64,000 bases of DNA from CALWZE01 sp964645785. GTDB lineage: Bacteria > Bacillota > Clostridia > Oscillospirales > Ruminococcaceae. The DNA is taken from NCBI GenBank assembly GCA_964645785.1, contig CAZYAV010000005.1:1-64000 (forward strand), in the 5' to 3' direction. A model generated the notes under the pieces. The model did no database searches. It saw only the letters and a program-made list of their open reading frames with translations, and was not told where the DNA came from. The position numbers and the translations under genes are program-made. Of this stretch, positions 17,481-26,284 are shown piece after piece. Within the stretch, counting starts at the first letter, position 1. Each line of letters starts with the position of its first letter.

Positions 17481-18005
17481 ATGAAAAAGCTGCTTCTGGT
17501 CATTGATATGCAGAACGACTTTATTCACGGGACGCTCGGCACAAAGGAGGCCGTCGAGATTCTGCCCCGGGTCATCAAAAAGGTCGAAACGCACGATGGG
17601 GACATAATCTACACCAAGGACACCCACACGGTCAACTACAAAAACACCCAGGAGGGGCGCAGGCTGCCGGTGCAGCACTGTGTGCGCGGCACCGACGGCT
17701 GGCGGCTGGAATCCACATTGGAAAAGATGTTTCTGGAGCGGGACTGCCTCGGGGTCGAGAAGCCGACCTTCGGCTCGAAGGAGCTGCCCGCGCTCATCGA
17801 GCGGCAGTATCCCGACGGGCTGGAGGAGATCGAGCTGGTTGGGCTGTGCACGGACATCTGCGTCATCTCCAACGCGCTGCTGCTCAAGGCCTTTTTCCCC
17901 GAGGTCAAAATCTCGGTTGACGCCGCCTGCTGCGCGGGCGTGACCCCCGAGAGCCATCGCAACGCGCTGGAGGCGATGAAAATGTGCCAGGTCGAGGTAC
18001 ACTGA
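17481..18005 (+). CDS. Cysteine hydrolase, isochorismatase/nicotinamidase family
   Basis: A 174-residue hydrolase with the catalytic triad of the family: Asp9 in VIDMQNDF, Lys95 in VEKPTFGS, and the nucleophile Cys127 in GLCTDICVISNALLLKA. The segment YTKDTHTVNYKNTQEG and the HC in LPVQHCVRG resemble nicotinamidases (PncA), which make nicotinate from nicotinamide. The exact substrate is not proven by sequence. ATG 17481 follows GGAAAGGA. A bidirectional hairpin follows. Confidence 0.88.
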   Translation: MKKLLLVIDMQNDFIHGTLGTKEAVEILPRVIKKVETHDGDIIYTKDTHTVNYKNTQEGRRLPVQHCVRGTDGWRLESTLEKMFLERDCLGVEKPTFGSKELPALIERQYPDGLEEIELVGLCTDICVISNALLLKAFFPEVKISVDAACCAGVTPESHRNALEAMKMCQVEVH

Positions 18006-18045
18006 ACCGCCGCGCGCCGGCTTGAGCCATAGATACCAAAAGACA

Positions 18046-18086
18046 AGGCCGCCCGCCGAAACCATCCGGTTCCGGCGGGCGGCTGT
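18046..18086. terminator. Bidirectional terminator between convergent genes
   Basis: 11-bp perfect stem GCCGCCCGCCG / CGGCGGGCGGC (18048-18058 with 18073-18083). T tracts are short on both sides. Confidence 0.6.
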
Positions 18087-18109
18087 ATTATATACGGAAC
18101 CCCAGCGGG

Positions 18110-19294
18110 TCAGGCGTCCGCCTGCACGGGGTCGCGCCGCCCGCAGGCGGCGAGGAAGATGACGGCGCCGATGATGCCAGGAATCGAGGACAGCGCAAAC
18201 ATGGTTTTGACGCTGTACCGCTCGGCGAGGGCGCCGAGCGCCGGGCTGCCGATAATCTGCGCCAGCCCCTGCCCGAGCGTGTAGTACAGCAGCATGGCGG
18301 TGGCGATGTATTTGCGCGGGACAAGCCGGTTGAGGTAATGGACGACCCCCGGAATCGTGATGGCGAGCGAGACCGCCTGGGTCAGGAACAGCAGAATGCC
18401 CACCGTCGCGTTGGGCGCGAGCGAAAAGAGAATCATCCGCAGCGCGGAGCAGGCCATGCCGAATCCGAAGGTCCTTGCCGAGCCGAACCGGGCGGCGATT
18501 TTGTCGTAATTCATGATGACCACGAATTCCGCGCCTGCGCGCACAAAGCTGGCAAGCCCGATTTCGGTCACGCCGCCGCCGATCGAGCTGATGTACCGCG
18601 CGGAAAACAGCTGAATGGCGTTGTAGGGGGTGCTGGTCAAAAAGCCGCAGAGCAGCAGGATGCGGTAATCCCGCTTGCCGAACAGGACGCGCGCCGCTTC
18701 CTTGACCGAGATGCTGCGCTCGTCCTCCATCCGGGAGGGGTTGGGCAGGGAGAGCACCGCCGCCGTCATCGCCGCAAACATCGCCCAGGTCAGCGGCACG
18801 ACCGCGTTATACCCGAAATGCTCGAGCACCGGCGCAATCACCGCGGACGCCACGGCGAACGAGATGGAGCCGCACGCGCGCAGCCGCCCGTAGTTCAGCG
18901 GAATCTCCTTTTGCAGCTTGCTGATCCAGGAATCGAGCACGGTGTACATCGGCACGGTGGACGCGACTGCCAGCCCGCCGAACACGGTGACGACCGCGCG
19001 GCTGCCGCTGAACAGGAACAGGAACGGGTATCCGGCGCAGACGAGGGCGAACACCGCAAAGAAAAGCGCGCGGAAATTGCGCGTCTTGTCGCAGAAATAG
19101 CCGAACAGCGGCTGCAAAATCACGCAGGAAATCCCCATGACCATACACACGATGCCGATGAACCCGTCGCCGTAGCCGAAGCTGCTCAGAATCTGGGTGA
19201 ACAGGCTGTCCACCATGAACATGGTTGTAAAAAAGGACGCCTCGAGCAGATAGAAATACCGGCTGGTTCCGGTGCCGGCAATGGGCTTTTTCAT
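18110..19294 (-). CDS. MFS transporter (MFS_1-like)
   Basis: A 394-residue major-facilitator permease with about twelve hydrophobic segments. The loop between helices 2 and 3 reads LQPLFGYFCDKTRNFR, a variant of the family motif A, and helix 4 to 5 contains VLDSWISKLQKEIPLNYGRLRACGSISFA, typical of the LacY/nucleoside-like MFS_1_like group. The start at 19294 follows GGAGGAATTTCC. The substrate is unknown. A minus-strand TATAAT (19348-19343) lies upstream. Confidence 0.9.
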   Translation of the reverse strand: MKKPIAGTGTSRYFYLLEASFFTTMFMVDSLFTQILSSFGYGDGFIGIVCMVMGISCVILQPLFGYFCDKTRNFRALFFAVFALVCAGYPFLFLFSGSRAVVTVFGGLAVASTVPMYTVLDSWISKLQKEIPLNYGRLRACGSISFAVASAVIAPVLEHFGYNAVVPLTWAMFAAMTAAVLSLPNPSRMEDERSISVKEAARVLFGKRDYRILLLCGFLTSTPYNAIQLFSARYISSIGGGVTEIGLASFVRAGAEFVVIMNYDKIAARFGSARTFGFGMACSALRMILFSLAPNATVGILLFLTQAVSLAITIPGVVHYLNRLVPRKYIATAMLLYYTLGQGLAQIIGSPALGALAERYSVKTMFALSSIPGIIGAVIFLAACGRRDPVQADA

Positions 19295-19427
19295 GGAAAT
19301 TCCTCCGGATACAGATTCGCCGCCGCGGCGGCGCTGCCTCCTATTATAGCGAAAAAAGGCGAGCTTGAACAGGGGGCGCGCGAATCCGCGCAAAATCGGG
19401 GGGCTTATCGCGGCGGCAGACCCGGCT

Positions 19428-20004
19428 TGAGCCGGTTCGGGCGGCGACGCTTCCTTNNNNNNNNNNNNNNNNNNNNNNNNNNNNNNNNNNNNNNNNNNNN
19501 NNNNNNNNNNNNNNNNNNNNNNNNNNNNNNNNNNNNNNNNNNNNNNNNNNNNNNNNAAAAGGCGAAAGACAACCGCTTTTTCACCAATTCATCCCGGACG
19601 CCCCGGCGGCAATCCCGCGCACAGAGCCCGGCCGGGCAGGCCGTGGTATTTCGCCTTGCCGACCCTTTCTGGTGCGCGTTCGGGTGCGGAGCCCGGCTTT
19701 CTGCCGCCACGCCCCGCAGCAGTCCCGGCCTGGGAACGCCCCGCCTTGTGGTAAAGGCGCCCGCGGGAACCGGTTCGGGCGGCGGCGCTTTCCTAAAAGG
19801 CGAAAGACAACCGCTTTTTCACCAATTCATCCCGGACGCCCCGGCGGCAGAGCCGCACCAAGCCCGGCCGGGCAGGCCGCGGTATTTCGCCTTGCCGACC
19901 CTTTCTGGTGCGCGTTCGGGCGCGGAAGCCGGCTTTCCCCGCCATCCCCGCGGTAGCCCCGGTCTGGGAACGCGCCGCCTTGTGGTAAAGGCGCCCGCGG
20001 GAAC
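19428..20004. repeat. Tandem repeat, about 238-bp unit, interrupted by the assembly gap
   Basis: Two long copies are visible: 19557-19794 and 19795-20004. Both start AAAAGGCGAAAGACAACCGC and run nearly identical through CCGCCTTGTGGTAAAGGCGC, with scattered substitutions and small indels. The end of a further copy lies left of the gap (GCCGGTTCGGGCGGCGACGC at 19431-19450 matches the same part of copy 1 at about 19769). The array is intergenic and not convincingly coding. Its repetitive nature explains the scaffold gap inside it. Confidence 0.85.
19457..19556. other. Assembly gap of 100 N
   Basis: Exactly 100 N, the usual placeholder for a scaffold join of unknown size. Confidence 0.99.
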
Positions 20005-20035
20005 GAACGGGTGCCAGAACCGGCAGCTGCACGAA

Positions 20036-20076
20036 AAAACCGCCCGCCCGGCTGTCATGGCCGGACGGGCGGTTCG
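20036..20076 (-). terminator. Terminator of the metNIQ operon
   Basis: 15-bp stem with one mismatch (20038-20052 with 20060-20074). On the minus strand it is followed by TTTTTT. Confidence 0.85.
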
Positions 20077-20097
20077 CAGGTGAAAATCCGAGCCGGA

Positions 20098-20949
20098 TCA
20101 GAACATCGGCACAACTTCGCCGGCGTAGGTCTGCTCGATAAACTGACGGGTCTGCTCGCTTTGCAGCGCCGCAATCAGCTTGAGGACGGCCTCGTTGTTC
20201 TCGCTGCCCTCCTTGACGACCAGCACGTTGGCGTAGGTCGCGGCGGCCTCGCTCTCCTTGTCCTCGGTCGCGAGCGCGTCGGCGACTTTCAGCCCGGCCT
20301 GCAGCGCGTAGTTGACGTTGATCGCCGCAAAGTCGACATCCTGCAGGGTGCGGGCAAGCTGCGCGGCCTCGATCTCGATGATCTCAACGTTGTGGGGGTT
20401 CTCCTCAACGTCCAGCTTGGTGGCGGTCAGGCCGACCCCCTCCTTCAGGGTGATGATGCCGTTCGCCTCCAGCAGCAGCAGCGCGCGCGCCTCGTTGGTC
20501 GTGTCGTTCGGCACGGCGATCTGCGCGCCGTCCGGGATGGCGTCCAGCGAGTCGGATTTGCCCGCGTAGATGCCGAACGGCTCGTAGTGAATCGCCGCGA
20601 CGCTGACAAGGTGGGTGTCGTTCTCGGCGTTGAAATCGTTGAGATAGGGCTCGTGCTGGAAGAAGTTCGCGTCAACCGAGCCGTTCTCGGTGTTGAGGTT
20701 GGGCTGGATGTAGTCGGTGAACTCGATCACCTCCAGGTTGACCCCCTCGGCCGCGAGCGTCTCCTTGACAGAATTGAGGATTTCGGCGTGGGGCGTGGGG
20801 CTTGCGCCGACGCGCAGGGTCACCGCCTCGGCCTGGGCGCCGTCGTCGCCGGCGGTTCCATCCTGCGCCGCGTCGTCCTTTGCGCCGCAGCCGCAGAACA
20901 GGCCGAAGCAGAGAACCAGTGCCAACAGCAGAGCAAACAGTTTTTTCAT
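20098..20949 (-). CDS. metQ: MetQ/NlpA family substrate-binding lipoprotein
   Basis: Methionine receptor of the MetNIQ importer, anchored to the outer face of the membrane. The signal peptide MKKLFALLLALVLCFGLFCGC ends in a lipobox (Cys19 or Cys21), and the mature part shows family motifs: VGASPTPHAEIL, DYIQPN, DANFFQHEPYLNDFN, the pair FGIYAGKSDSLDAIPDGAQIAVPND, and FAAINVNYA. The 283-residue length fits. ATG 20949 follows AAAGGAA. It is the last gene of the T-box-controlled operon, 23 bp after metI. Confidence 0.94.
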   Translation of the reverse strand: MKKLFALLLALVLCFGLFCGCGAKDDAAQDGTAGDDGAQAEAVTLRVGASPTPHAEILNSVKETLAAEGVNLEVIEFTDYIQPNLNTENGSVDANFFQHEPYLNDFNAENDTHLVSVAAIHYEPFGIYAGKSDSLDAIPDGAQIAVPNDTTNEARALLLLEANGIITLKEGVGLTATKLDVEENPHNVEIIEIEAAQLARTLQDVDFAAINVNYALQAGLKVADALATEDKESEAAATYANVLVVKEGSENNEAVLKLIAALQSEQTRQFIEQTYAGEVVPMF

Positions 20950-20972
20950 GATTTCAATTCCTTTCCAGTGTT

Positions 20973-21635
20973 TTAATGGCTTCGTTTATCTATTTTCTTC
21001 GCAATCCGCGTCCAGATCTCCTGGAAGATCTGGACGATGATGACGAGGAAGACAACCGTGAGGGTCATGATATCGCTCTGATAGCGATAATACCCGTAAT
21101 TGATGGCGACCGTGCTCAGCCCGCCGCCGCCGACAAACCCGGACATCGCGGTGTAGCCGAGGATGGTTGTGGTGACAATGGCGGCGTTGATGACGAGGGA
21201 GGGCTTCGCCTCCGGCAGCATGACCCGGGTGATGATCTGCCACGGGGTGGCGCCCATCGACTGCGCCGCCTCAATGACCCCGCCGTCAATCTCCTTGATG
21301 GAGCTTTCCACCATGCGGGCGACAAAGGGCGCCGCCGAGGCGACAAGCGGCACAACCGTCGCGGTGGAGCCGATGGTGGTGCCTACAATCCAGCGGGTGA
21401 CCGGAATCATCCACAGCAGCAGGATGATGAACGGGATGGAGCGCAGAATGTTGACGACAACCCCGAGCGAGCGGTTGAGCCACTTTACCGGGGTGATGCC
21501 GCGGTCGTCCGTCGCAACCAGGATCACCCCGACCGGCAGACCCAGCACATAGGCGAACAGGGTGGATCCAAGCACCATATAGAGAGTCTCGAGGGTGCTC
21601 GTGCCCATCAGCAGCCAGAATTCCTTAGTGAACAT
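20973..21635 (-). CDS. metI: Methionine ABC transporter permease
   Basis: Membrane subunit of the MetNIQ importer, 220 residues and five hydrophobic helices. It matches E. coli MetI in VNILRSIPFIILLLWMIPVTR, VPLVASAAPFVARMVE and the EAA-type coupling helix IEAAQSMGATPWQI. ATG 21635 lies 9-10 nt after GGAGG and overlaps the last codons of metN; a TTG two codons upstream is also possible. Confidence 0.94.
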   Translation of the reverse strand: MFTKEFWLLMGTSTLETLYMVLGSTLFAYVLGLPVGVILVATDDRGITPVKWLNRSLGVVVNILRSIPFIILLLWMIPVTRWIVGTTIGSTATVVPLVASAAPFVARMVESSIKEIDGGVIEAAQSMGATPWQIITRVMLPEAKPSLVINAAIVTTTILGYTAMSGFVGGGGLSTVAINYGYYRYQSDIMTLTVVFLVIIVQIFQEIWTRIAKKIDKRSH

Positions 21636-22626
21636 CCTCAAACGCCTCCTCGCTGTGCTGGATTCCTTTCAGGTCGAGATAGGCGCGCATTCGCCTGGCC
21701 GCCGTCTCGTTTTCGGGCAGCTGAACGACCATCTGGCCGACGGCGCGCCCGTCAATCGCCCTTGTGTCCGCGTACAGGATGTTGCAGGGCTCGCCGCACT
21801 CGATCATCATATTGCCCAGCACCGGCTCATAGGCGGTGGTGCCGTCGAACACGATGCGCAGGCATTTGCCGGTGGCGGCGAATTCCTCCTTTTTGCCCTG
21901 CGGGAAAAGCAGCTTTTTGCCGATGGCCGACTGTGGACTGACAAAGACCTCCTCCACCCGGCCGACCTCGGCGATGCGGCTCTCGTCCATGATCGCGACC
22001 CGGCCGCAGATTTCCTCAATCACCCGCATCTCGTGGGTAATGATGACGATGGTGATGCCCAGCCGCCGGTTGAGATCCCGGAGCAGCTGCAGAATCGAGG
22101 TTGTGGTGGTGGGGTCGAGCGCGCTGGTCGCCTCGTCGCACAGCAGGATGCGCGGGTTGGTGGCAAGCGCGCGGGCAATGGCTACCCGCTGCTTCTGCCC
22201 GCCCGAAAGCTGCGCGGGGTAGGCGTCCGCCTTGTCGGGCAGCCCGACCAGCTCCAGCAGCTCCCTTGCGCGCGCGGCGGCCGCCTGCTTTTTGACCCCC
22301 GAAATCAGCAGCGGAAAGCAGATATTCTGCAACGCGGTTTTCTGCATCAGCAGGTTGAACTGCTGGAAGATCATGCCGATATTCCGGCGCGCGGCGCGGA
22401 TGTCCGCCCCCGGCGCGGTCAGCTCGGCTCCGTCCACAATCACCCGCCCGGCCGTCGGCCGCTCCAGCAGGTTGATGCAGCGGATGAGGGTGCTTTTCCC
22501 CGCGCCGCTGAAGCCGATTATGCCGAAAATTTCCCCGGTCTCAATCTTCAGGTCGATGTCCCGGCAGGCCTCGACCGGCCCTCTCTTGGTCTGATACGTC
22601 TTGCCGACGCCGATCAGTTCAATCAT
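21625..22626 (-). CDS. metN: Methionine ABC transporter ATP-binding protein
   Basis: ATPase of the MetNIQ importer. Walker A is GFSGAGKST (residues 38-46), the signature is LSGGQKQRVAIARAL, Walker B ends ILLCDEATSALDP, and the switch histidine is in IVIITHEMRVI. The C-terminal region from about residue 260 is a NIL domain (LRIVFDGTTAYEPVLGNMM to the end), the regulatory methionine-binding domain of MetN. The 333-residue product starts at 22626, downstream of GGAG; an upstream ATG at 22662 lies inside the T-box terminator and is rejected. Confidence 0.95.
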   Translation of the reverse strand: MIELIGVGKTYQTKRGPVEACRDIDLKIETGEIFGIIGFSGAGKSTLIRCINLLERPTAGRVIVDGAELTAPGADIRAARRNIGMIFQQFNLLMQKTALQNICFPLLISGVKKQAAAARARELLELVGLPDKADAYPAQLSGGQKQRVAIARALATNPRILLCDEATSALDPTTTTSILQLLRDLNRRLGITIVIITHEMRVIEEICGRVAIMDESRIAEVGRVEEVFVSPQSAIGKKLLFPQGKKEEFAATGKCLRIVFDGTTAYEPVLGNMMIECGEPCNILYADTRAIDGRAVGQMVVQLPENETAARRMRAYLDLKGIQHSEEAFEDVH

Positions 22627-22660
22627 AACAATCCGTTTCTCCTCATTCAGCCCGGGCATC

Positions 22661-22968
22661 AAAAAAACCCGTCCCCTATGCCACGCATAAAAGGACGAGC
22701 CAACCTGCCCGTGTTACCACCCTGCTTCGCGGAACGCTCACGCCAAACCGCCTCATTGGGTACGCGCTTCGGATGAAAAAGCGATATACCCCGCCGCTGT
22801 AACGGGCGAACCCCGTCGCGGCTTTAAGCTCTCTGCATTCGGCCGCGCAGCTCCGAAACCATGTTCACGCCGTCCCTGCCTGCCCGCTTTCAGCCGGATA
22901 CGGGCTCTCTGTCAAAACGGGGATGAGACGCTACTCTTTTCTTCAACGCCGGTTTATTCTTTTCGATT
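22661..22968 (-). ncRNA. T-box leader (riboswitch) of metNIQ, methionine specifier
   Basis: On the minus strand the leader runs from a start near 22968 to a terminator. It contains the T-box antiterminator sequence AGGGTGGTAACACGGGCAG (22723-22705), whose TGGT pairs with the tRNA acceptor end and predicts discriminator base A. The terminator (22698-22661) has a stem of about 12 bp, CGTCC..TATGC with GCATA..GGACG, followed by seven T. A candidate specifier AUG lies at 22862-22860 in GAACATGG, fitting tRNA-Met and a methionine importer. Uncharged tRNA-Met would let transcription proceed. Stem I was not folded. Confidence 0.88.
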
Positions 22969-22974
22969 GAAGCG

Positions 22975-23003
22975 ATTATACTGTATCCCGCGCGGTGCGT
23001 CAA
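22975..23003 (-). promoter_or_regulatory. Promoter of the metNIQ T-box transcript
   Basis: On the minus strand TTGACG (23003-22998), a 17-bp spacer and a perfect TATAAT (22980-22975). Confidence 0.85.
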
Positions 23004-23117
23004 GCATTTTTTGTAAAATTGCCGGTTTTATAAAAAATTCGGGGGACACAGGGAGGAAAATGTGATAAACTGTCTAAACGTGAACGGACAAAACCGCTCG
23101 GGGAAGGGAGAAAGCGG

Positions 23118-23795
23118 ATGGAGATACAGGCGTGGATGACGGAATACACAAGCGCGGTGCGCGCGGCGTTTGGGGACAGGATTGTGCTGATCGGCCTGCA
23201 GGGCAGCCGCGCCCGGGGCGAGGCGCACGCGGACAGTGACGTGGACGCCGTGCTGGTGCTCGACCGGCTGGACTATGCCGACCTGCTCGCTTACCGTGCG
23301 GCGGTGGCGCCGCTGCCCGAGCGGGCGCTGCTCTGCGGGTTTGTGAGCGGCCGGGCGGAGCTTGCGGCCTGGAGCCGCCAGGATCGCGTGCAGTTTTATT
23401 ATGACACGACCGTGCTGGAGGGCTCGCTGGACGGGATTTTCCCCGCGCCGGACAGGGCAGATGCCCGCGCGGCCGCGCTGGAGGGGGCGTGCGCGGTGTA
23501 TCACGCTTGCGTACACGGCGCGGTGCATGACCGGTCGCCGGAAGGGCTGCGCGCGCTCTATAAATCGGCGCTGTTTGTCCTGCGCGCCGACCACTTTGCC
23601 GGGACGGGGCAGTGGCTGCGCACGGCTGCCGAACTGCGGGCAAATTTGCAGGGGGAACCGCTGGCGCTGCTGCGGCTGGCCGGGGAGGCCGAAAGCTGCA
23701 CGGCGGCGGAGTATGACCGGTACGCGGCGGTGCTGCTCGACTGGGCGGGCAACCTGATCCGCCTGCACGGCGGCGGAGCGGGGCAGGGCGCCTAA
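23118..23795 (+). CDS. Nucleotidyltransferase domain protein
   Basis: A 225-residue protein of the DNA polymerase beta superfamily. The active-site motif GSRARGEAHADSDVD (residues 29-43) has the G-S and paired aspartates (D41, D43) that bind metal and NTP. The helical C-terminal half (EGLRALYKSALFVLRADHF and onwards) is of the HEPN-like or aminoglycoside-adenylyltransferase-like kind seen behind such domains. The target of nucleotidyl transfer cannot be told. ATG 23118 follows GGGAAGGGAG. It stands alone. Confidence 0.82.
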   Translation: MEIQAWMTEYTSAVRAAFGDRIVLIGLQGSRARGEAHADSDVDAVLVLDRLDYADLLAYRAAVAPLPERALLCGFVSGRAELAAWSRQDRVQFYYDTTVLEGSLDGIFPAPDRADARAAALEGACAVYHACVHGAVHDRSPEGLRALYKSALFVLRADHFAGTGQWLRTAAELRANLQGEPLALLRLAGEAESCTAAEYDRYAAVLLDWAGNLIRLHGGGAGQGA

Positions 23796-24129
23796 GGCGC
23801 GGGCTGCTTCACGGCCGGGGGCAGGGCGCCCGGGGCGGGAAGCCCCAACACCCGTGCGGGGCAGCGGCGTCGCCCGCCCTGCCGGCAACCGGCGGCGGAA
23901 TGTCCCGGTAAAATGCGGCCGTGGGAGAGCTTGAAAAGCGAAGTGCACGCCAAAAGGCGCCTGCTTTCTCCGAACGCGGACGGGCACCCGCAAACGCGGC
24001 TTTGCAGCCCGCTTCGCGAAAACGCGCGACCCCGGGGGACACCTCGCTGCGCGGCCAGCGGCGCCCCCTTCTGCGGTTCGCTTTGCCAAGGCAAATTGTC
24101 CCGGCGAGGGATGATCCGGGCGCGGCCGC
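23796..24129. other. Gene-free G+C-rich spacer
   Basis: About 330 bases without a convincing gene, RNA or terminator. Long minus-strand frames crossing it are antisense open frames with no recognisable protein. Confidence 0.55.
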
Positions 24130-24159
24130 TTGCAAACCGGTTCCGGCCTGTGATAAAAT
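24130..24159 (+). promoter_or_regulatory. Promoter of the transglutaminase/pilus-like operon
   Basis: TTGCAA (24130-24135), an 18-bp spacer and TAAAAT (24154-24159), about 75 nt upstream of the lipoprotein start. Confidence 0.6.
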
Positions 24160-24238
24160 AGCGGGACACAAGGTTCATGCGGCCGCGGCGCACGGCGCCG
24201 CATGGCGAGCCAAGCGCAGTGCGCTGGAGGCGATGCGA

Positions 24239-25225
24239 ATGAAGATAAAAAAGGCGGCGTTTGCGCTGCTTGCGGCCGTGCTGCTGACCGGCTGTGCGGG
24301 CGGGCAGAAGGAGCAGGACAACGCTTACATAGACCTGACCCCCATGGGACAGACAAACGAAATTGCGCAGGAGGCGGTGAGCCTTTCCGGCGCGCCCGCA
24401 CCCGCGATTCCGGACATTCTCAAGCCGGAGGCGCCGGGCGTGCTGACCGAGGAGAACGGCCGCGCAGTGATTGATTACTCCAATACCGCGGACGGCTACG
24501 TCATGGTGCGGTGCGGCGCGGCGGGCAAGCGGCTGAAGGTGCAGGTGGAGGGACCTTCCGCCGCGGAGCGGGGCACGCCGTACACCTACAACCTGCCGGC
24601 GGACGAGTGGACGACCTTCCCGCTGTCCGACGGGAGCGGCAGCTACCGGGTGACCGTGTTTGAAAACGTGCAGGATAACCGGTACGCGACCCTGCTGTCC
24701 GCCGCGTTCGACGCCGCGCTCACCGACGAGTTCGCGCCCTTTATCCGGCCGAATCAGTATGTCGACTATGAAAACGCGGTGAACACGGTGGCCAAGGCCG
24801 CCGAGCTGACGGCCGGGGTCGACGACCCGCTGCAAAAGGTCGAGAAAATCTACAATTTTGTGGTCAACACCCTCACCTACGACCATGAGCTTGCCGAGAC
24901 GGTGCAGTCGGGCTATCTGCCCGTGCTCGACGAGGTGCTGGAAAAGGAAAAGGGCATCTGCTTTGACTATGCCTCTCTTATGACCGGGATGCTGCGCAGT
25001 CAGGGGGTGCCCTGCAAGCTGGTTGTCGGTTACGCGGGCGAGCAGTACCACGCGTGGATCAACGTCTGGACACAGGAGACCGGCTGGGTGGACGGCGCCG
25101 TGTTTTTCGACGGCGTCAACTGGCAGCGGATGGATCCGACCTTTGTTTCCTCGGGCAAAAACAGCGACGCCGTCCAGCAGTATGTCGGGGACGGCAGCCA
25201 CTACAACGCCCTGTATCTTTATTGA
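24239..25225 (+). CDS. Transglutaminase-like lipoprotein
   Basis: Exported lipoprotein of 328 residues: signal peptide with lipobox LLTGC (Cys19), an all-beta N-terminal region, then a transglutaminase-like cysteine-protease core. The likely triad is Cys241 in KGICFDYASLMTGMLRSQGVPCKLVVGY, His about 271 in QYHAWINVW and Asp about 298 in RMDPTF. The family includes peptidases and amidases acting at the cell surface. ATG 24239 is favoured because GGAGG lies 8 nt upstream; ATG 24233 is too close to it. It is first in the operon with the GspF and PilT genes, which suggests a link to surface assembly, but this is inference. Confidence 0.88.
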   Translation: MKIKKAAFALLAAVLLTGCAGGQKEQDNAYIDLTPMGQTNEIAQEAVSLSGAPAPAIPDILKPEAPGVLTEENGRAVIDYSNTADGYVMVRCGAAGKRLKVQVEGPSAAERGTPYTYNLPADEWTTFPLSDGSGSYRVTVFENVQDNRYATLLSAAFDAALTDEFAPFIRPNQYVDYENAVNTVAKAAELTAGVDDPLQKVEKIYNFVVNTLTYDHELAETVQSGYLPVLDEVLEKEKGICFDYASLMTGMLRSQGVPCKLVVGYAGEQYHAWINVWTQETGWVDGAVFFDGVNWQRMDPTFVSSGKNSDAVQQYVGDGSHYNALYLY

Positions 25226-25243
25226 ATGGGAGAGGCGCGGCAT

Positions 25244-26278
25244 ATGAAAAAGGAGATCACCAACCGGGCGCTGTCCGGCCTGACGATGGAGCTGTACCTG
25301 CTCTTTCACGCCGGGGTCGGCGTGGGCAACGCACTGGCGCTGCTTGTCGAGCAGGAGGGGTACCGGGAGCTGCTGGGCGGCATGGCCGAGCAGGCGGACA
25401 GCGGAATTCCCCTGTCGGACTGCCTGCGGCAGAGCGGCCGGTTCCCGGTCTATTTCTGCGGCCTGATTGAGGTCGGGGAAAAGACGGGGCATCTGGAGGA
25501 GGCGCTGCTGGCGCTTTCCGAATACTACGAGCGCCGGACGCGGCAGGAGCGCCAGATACGCAGCGCGCTGCTCTATCCGGCGGTGATGCTTGTGCTGATG
25601 CTGCTTGTCATCGGGGTGCTGCTGGTGCAGGTGCTGCCGATCTTCAACGAGGTGTATATTTCGCTGGGCAGCCGCCTGACCGGCGTGGCGGGCGGCCTGC
25701 TGACGCTCGGCCGGTGGCTGGACGCCGCGATGCCGGTGCTGTGGGCGCTGCTGGCGGCTGCGGCGCTGTTTGCGGCGGCGTTTGCGGGGCTGGAGGGCTT
25801 CCGAACCCGGCTGACCCTGTGGTGGCGGAAAAAGCGGGGCGACCGCGGCCTTGCCAGGCGGATGAACAACGCCCGCATGGCGCAGGCGCTGGCCATGGGG
25901 ATGGCGAGCGGGATGCCGCTGGAGGATGCGCTGACCCTTGCGGGCACCCTGCTGGCGGACAATCCCCCGGCGCAGGCGCGGTGCGAGGCGTGCAGCGAGC
26001 GGCTGGCGGACGGGGAGCCGCTGGCGCAGGCGATGCGCGCAAGCGACCTGCTGCCCGCGTCGGCCTGCCGGCTGCTGGAGCTGGGGCAGCGCAGCGGCGC
26101 GGGAGACGCGGCGATGGACAAGATCGCGCGCGACCTTTCCGAGGACAGCGAGGCCGCGCTGGAGGAGCTGGTCGGCCGGGTGGAACCGGCGCTGGTGCTG
26201 GTCTGCTCGGTGCTGGTGGGGCTGATTCTGCTCTCGGTGATGCTGCCGCTGATGCATATCATGAGCGCAATCGGGTGA
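25244..26278 (+). CDS. Type II secretion / type IV pilus inner-membrane platform protein (GspF/PilC)
   Basis: Polytopic platform protein on which pilin-like fibres are assembled. Its 344 residues contain two T2SSF repeats. The first has LFHAGVGVGNALALL, then GLIEVGEKTGHLEEALLALSEYYERR and a membrane helix; the second has MAQALAMGMASGMPLEDAL, then LLELGQRSGAGDAAMDKIA and a C-terminal membrane helix ending PLMHIMSAIG. ATG 25244 follows GGGAGAGG; an ATG at 25226 is less likely. It is shorter than classical PilC (about 400 aa), as often in Firmicute ComGB-like proteins. Confidence 0.92.
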   Translation: MKKEITNRALSGLTMELYLLFHAGVGVGNALALLVEQEGYRELLGGMAEQADSGIPLSDCLRQSGRFPVYFCGLIEVGEKTGHLEEALLALSEYYERRTRQERQIRSALLYPAVMLVLMLLVIGVLLVQVLPIFNEVYISLGSRLTGVAGGLLTLGRWLDAAMPVLWALLAAAALFAAAFAGLEGFRTRLTLWWRKKRGDRGLARRMNNARMAQALAMGMASGMPLEDALTLAGTLLADNPPAQARCEACSERLADGEPLAQAMRASDLLPASACRLLELGQRSGAGDAAMDKIARDLSEDSEAALEELVGRVEPALVLVCSVLVGLILLSVMLPLMHIMSAIG

Positions 26279-26284
26279 GCGGGT

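Noticed and set aside
15518..17503. A 661-residue minus-strand frame containing the NusG-domain-II protein
   Set aside because: Only the last 114 residues look like protein; the rest is antisense to the M20 peptidase gene.
19557..20004. Tandem repeats considered as a CRISPR array
   Set aside because: The unit is about 238 bp with no short repeat-spacer alternation, and no cas gene is nearby.
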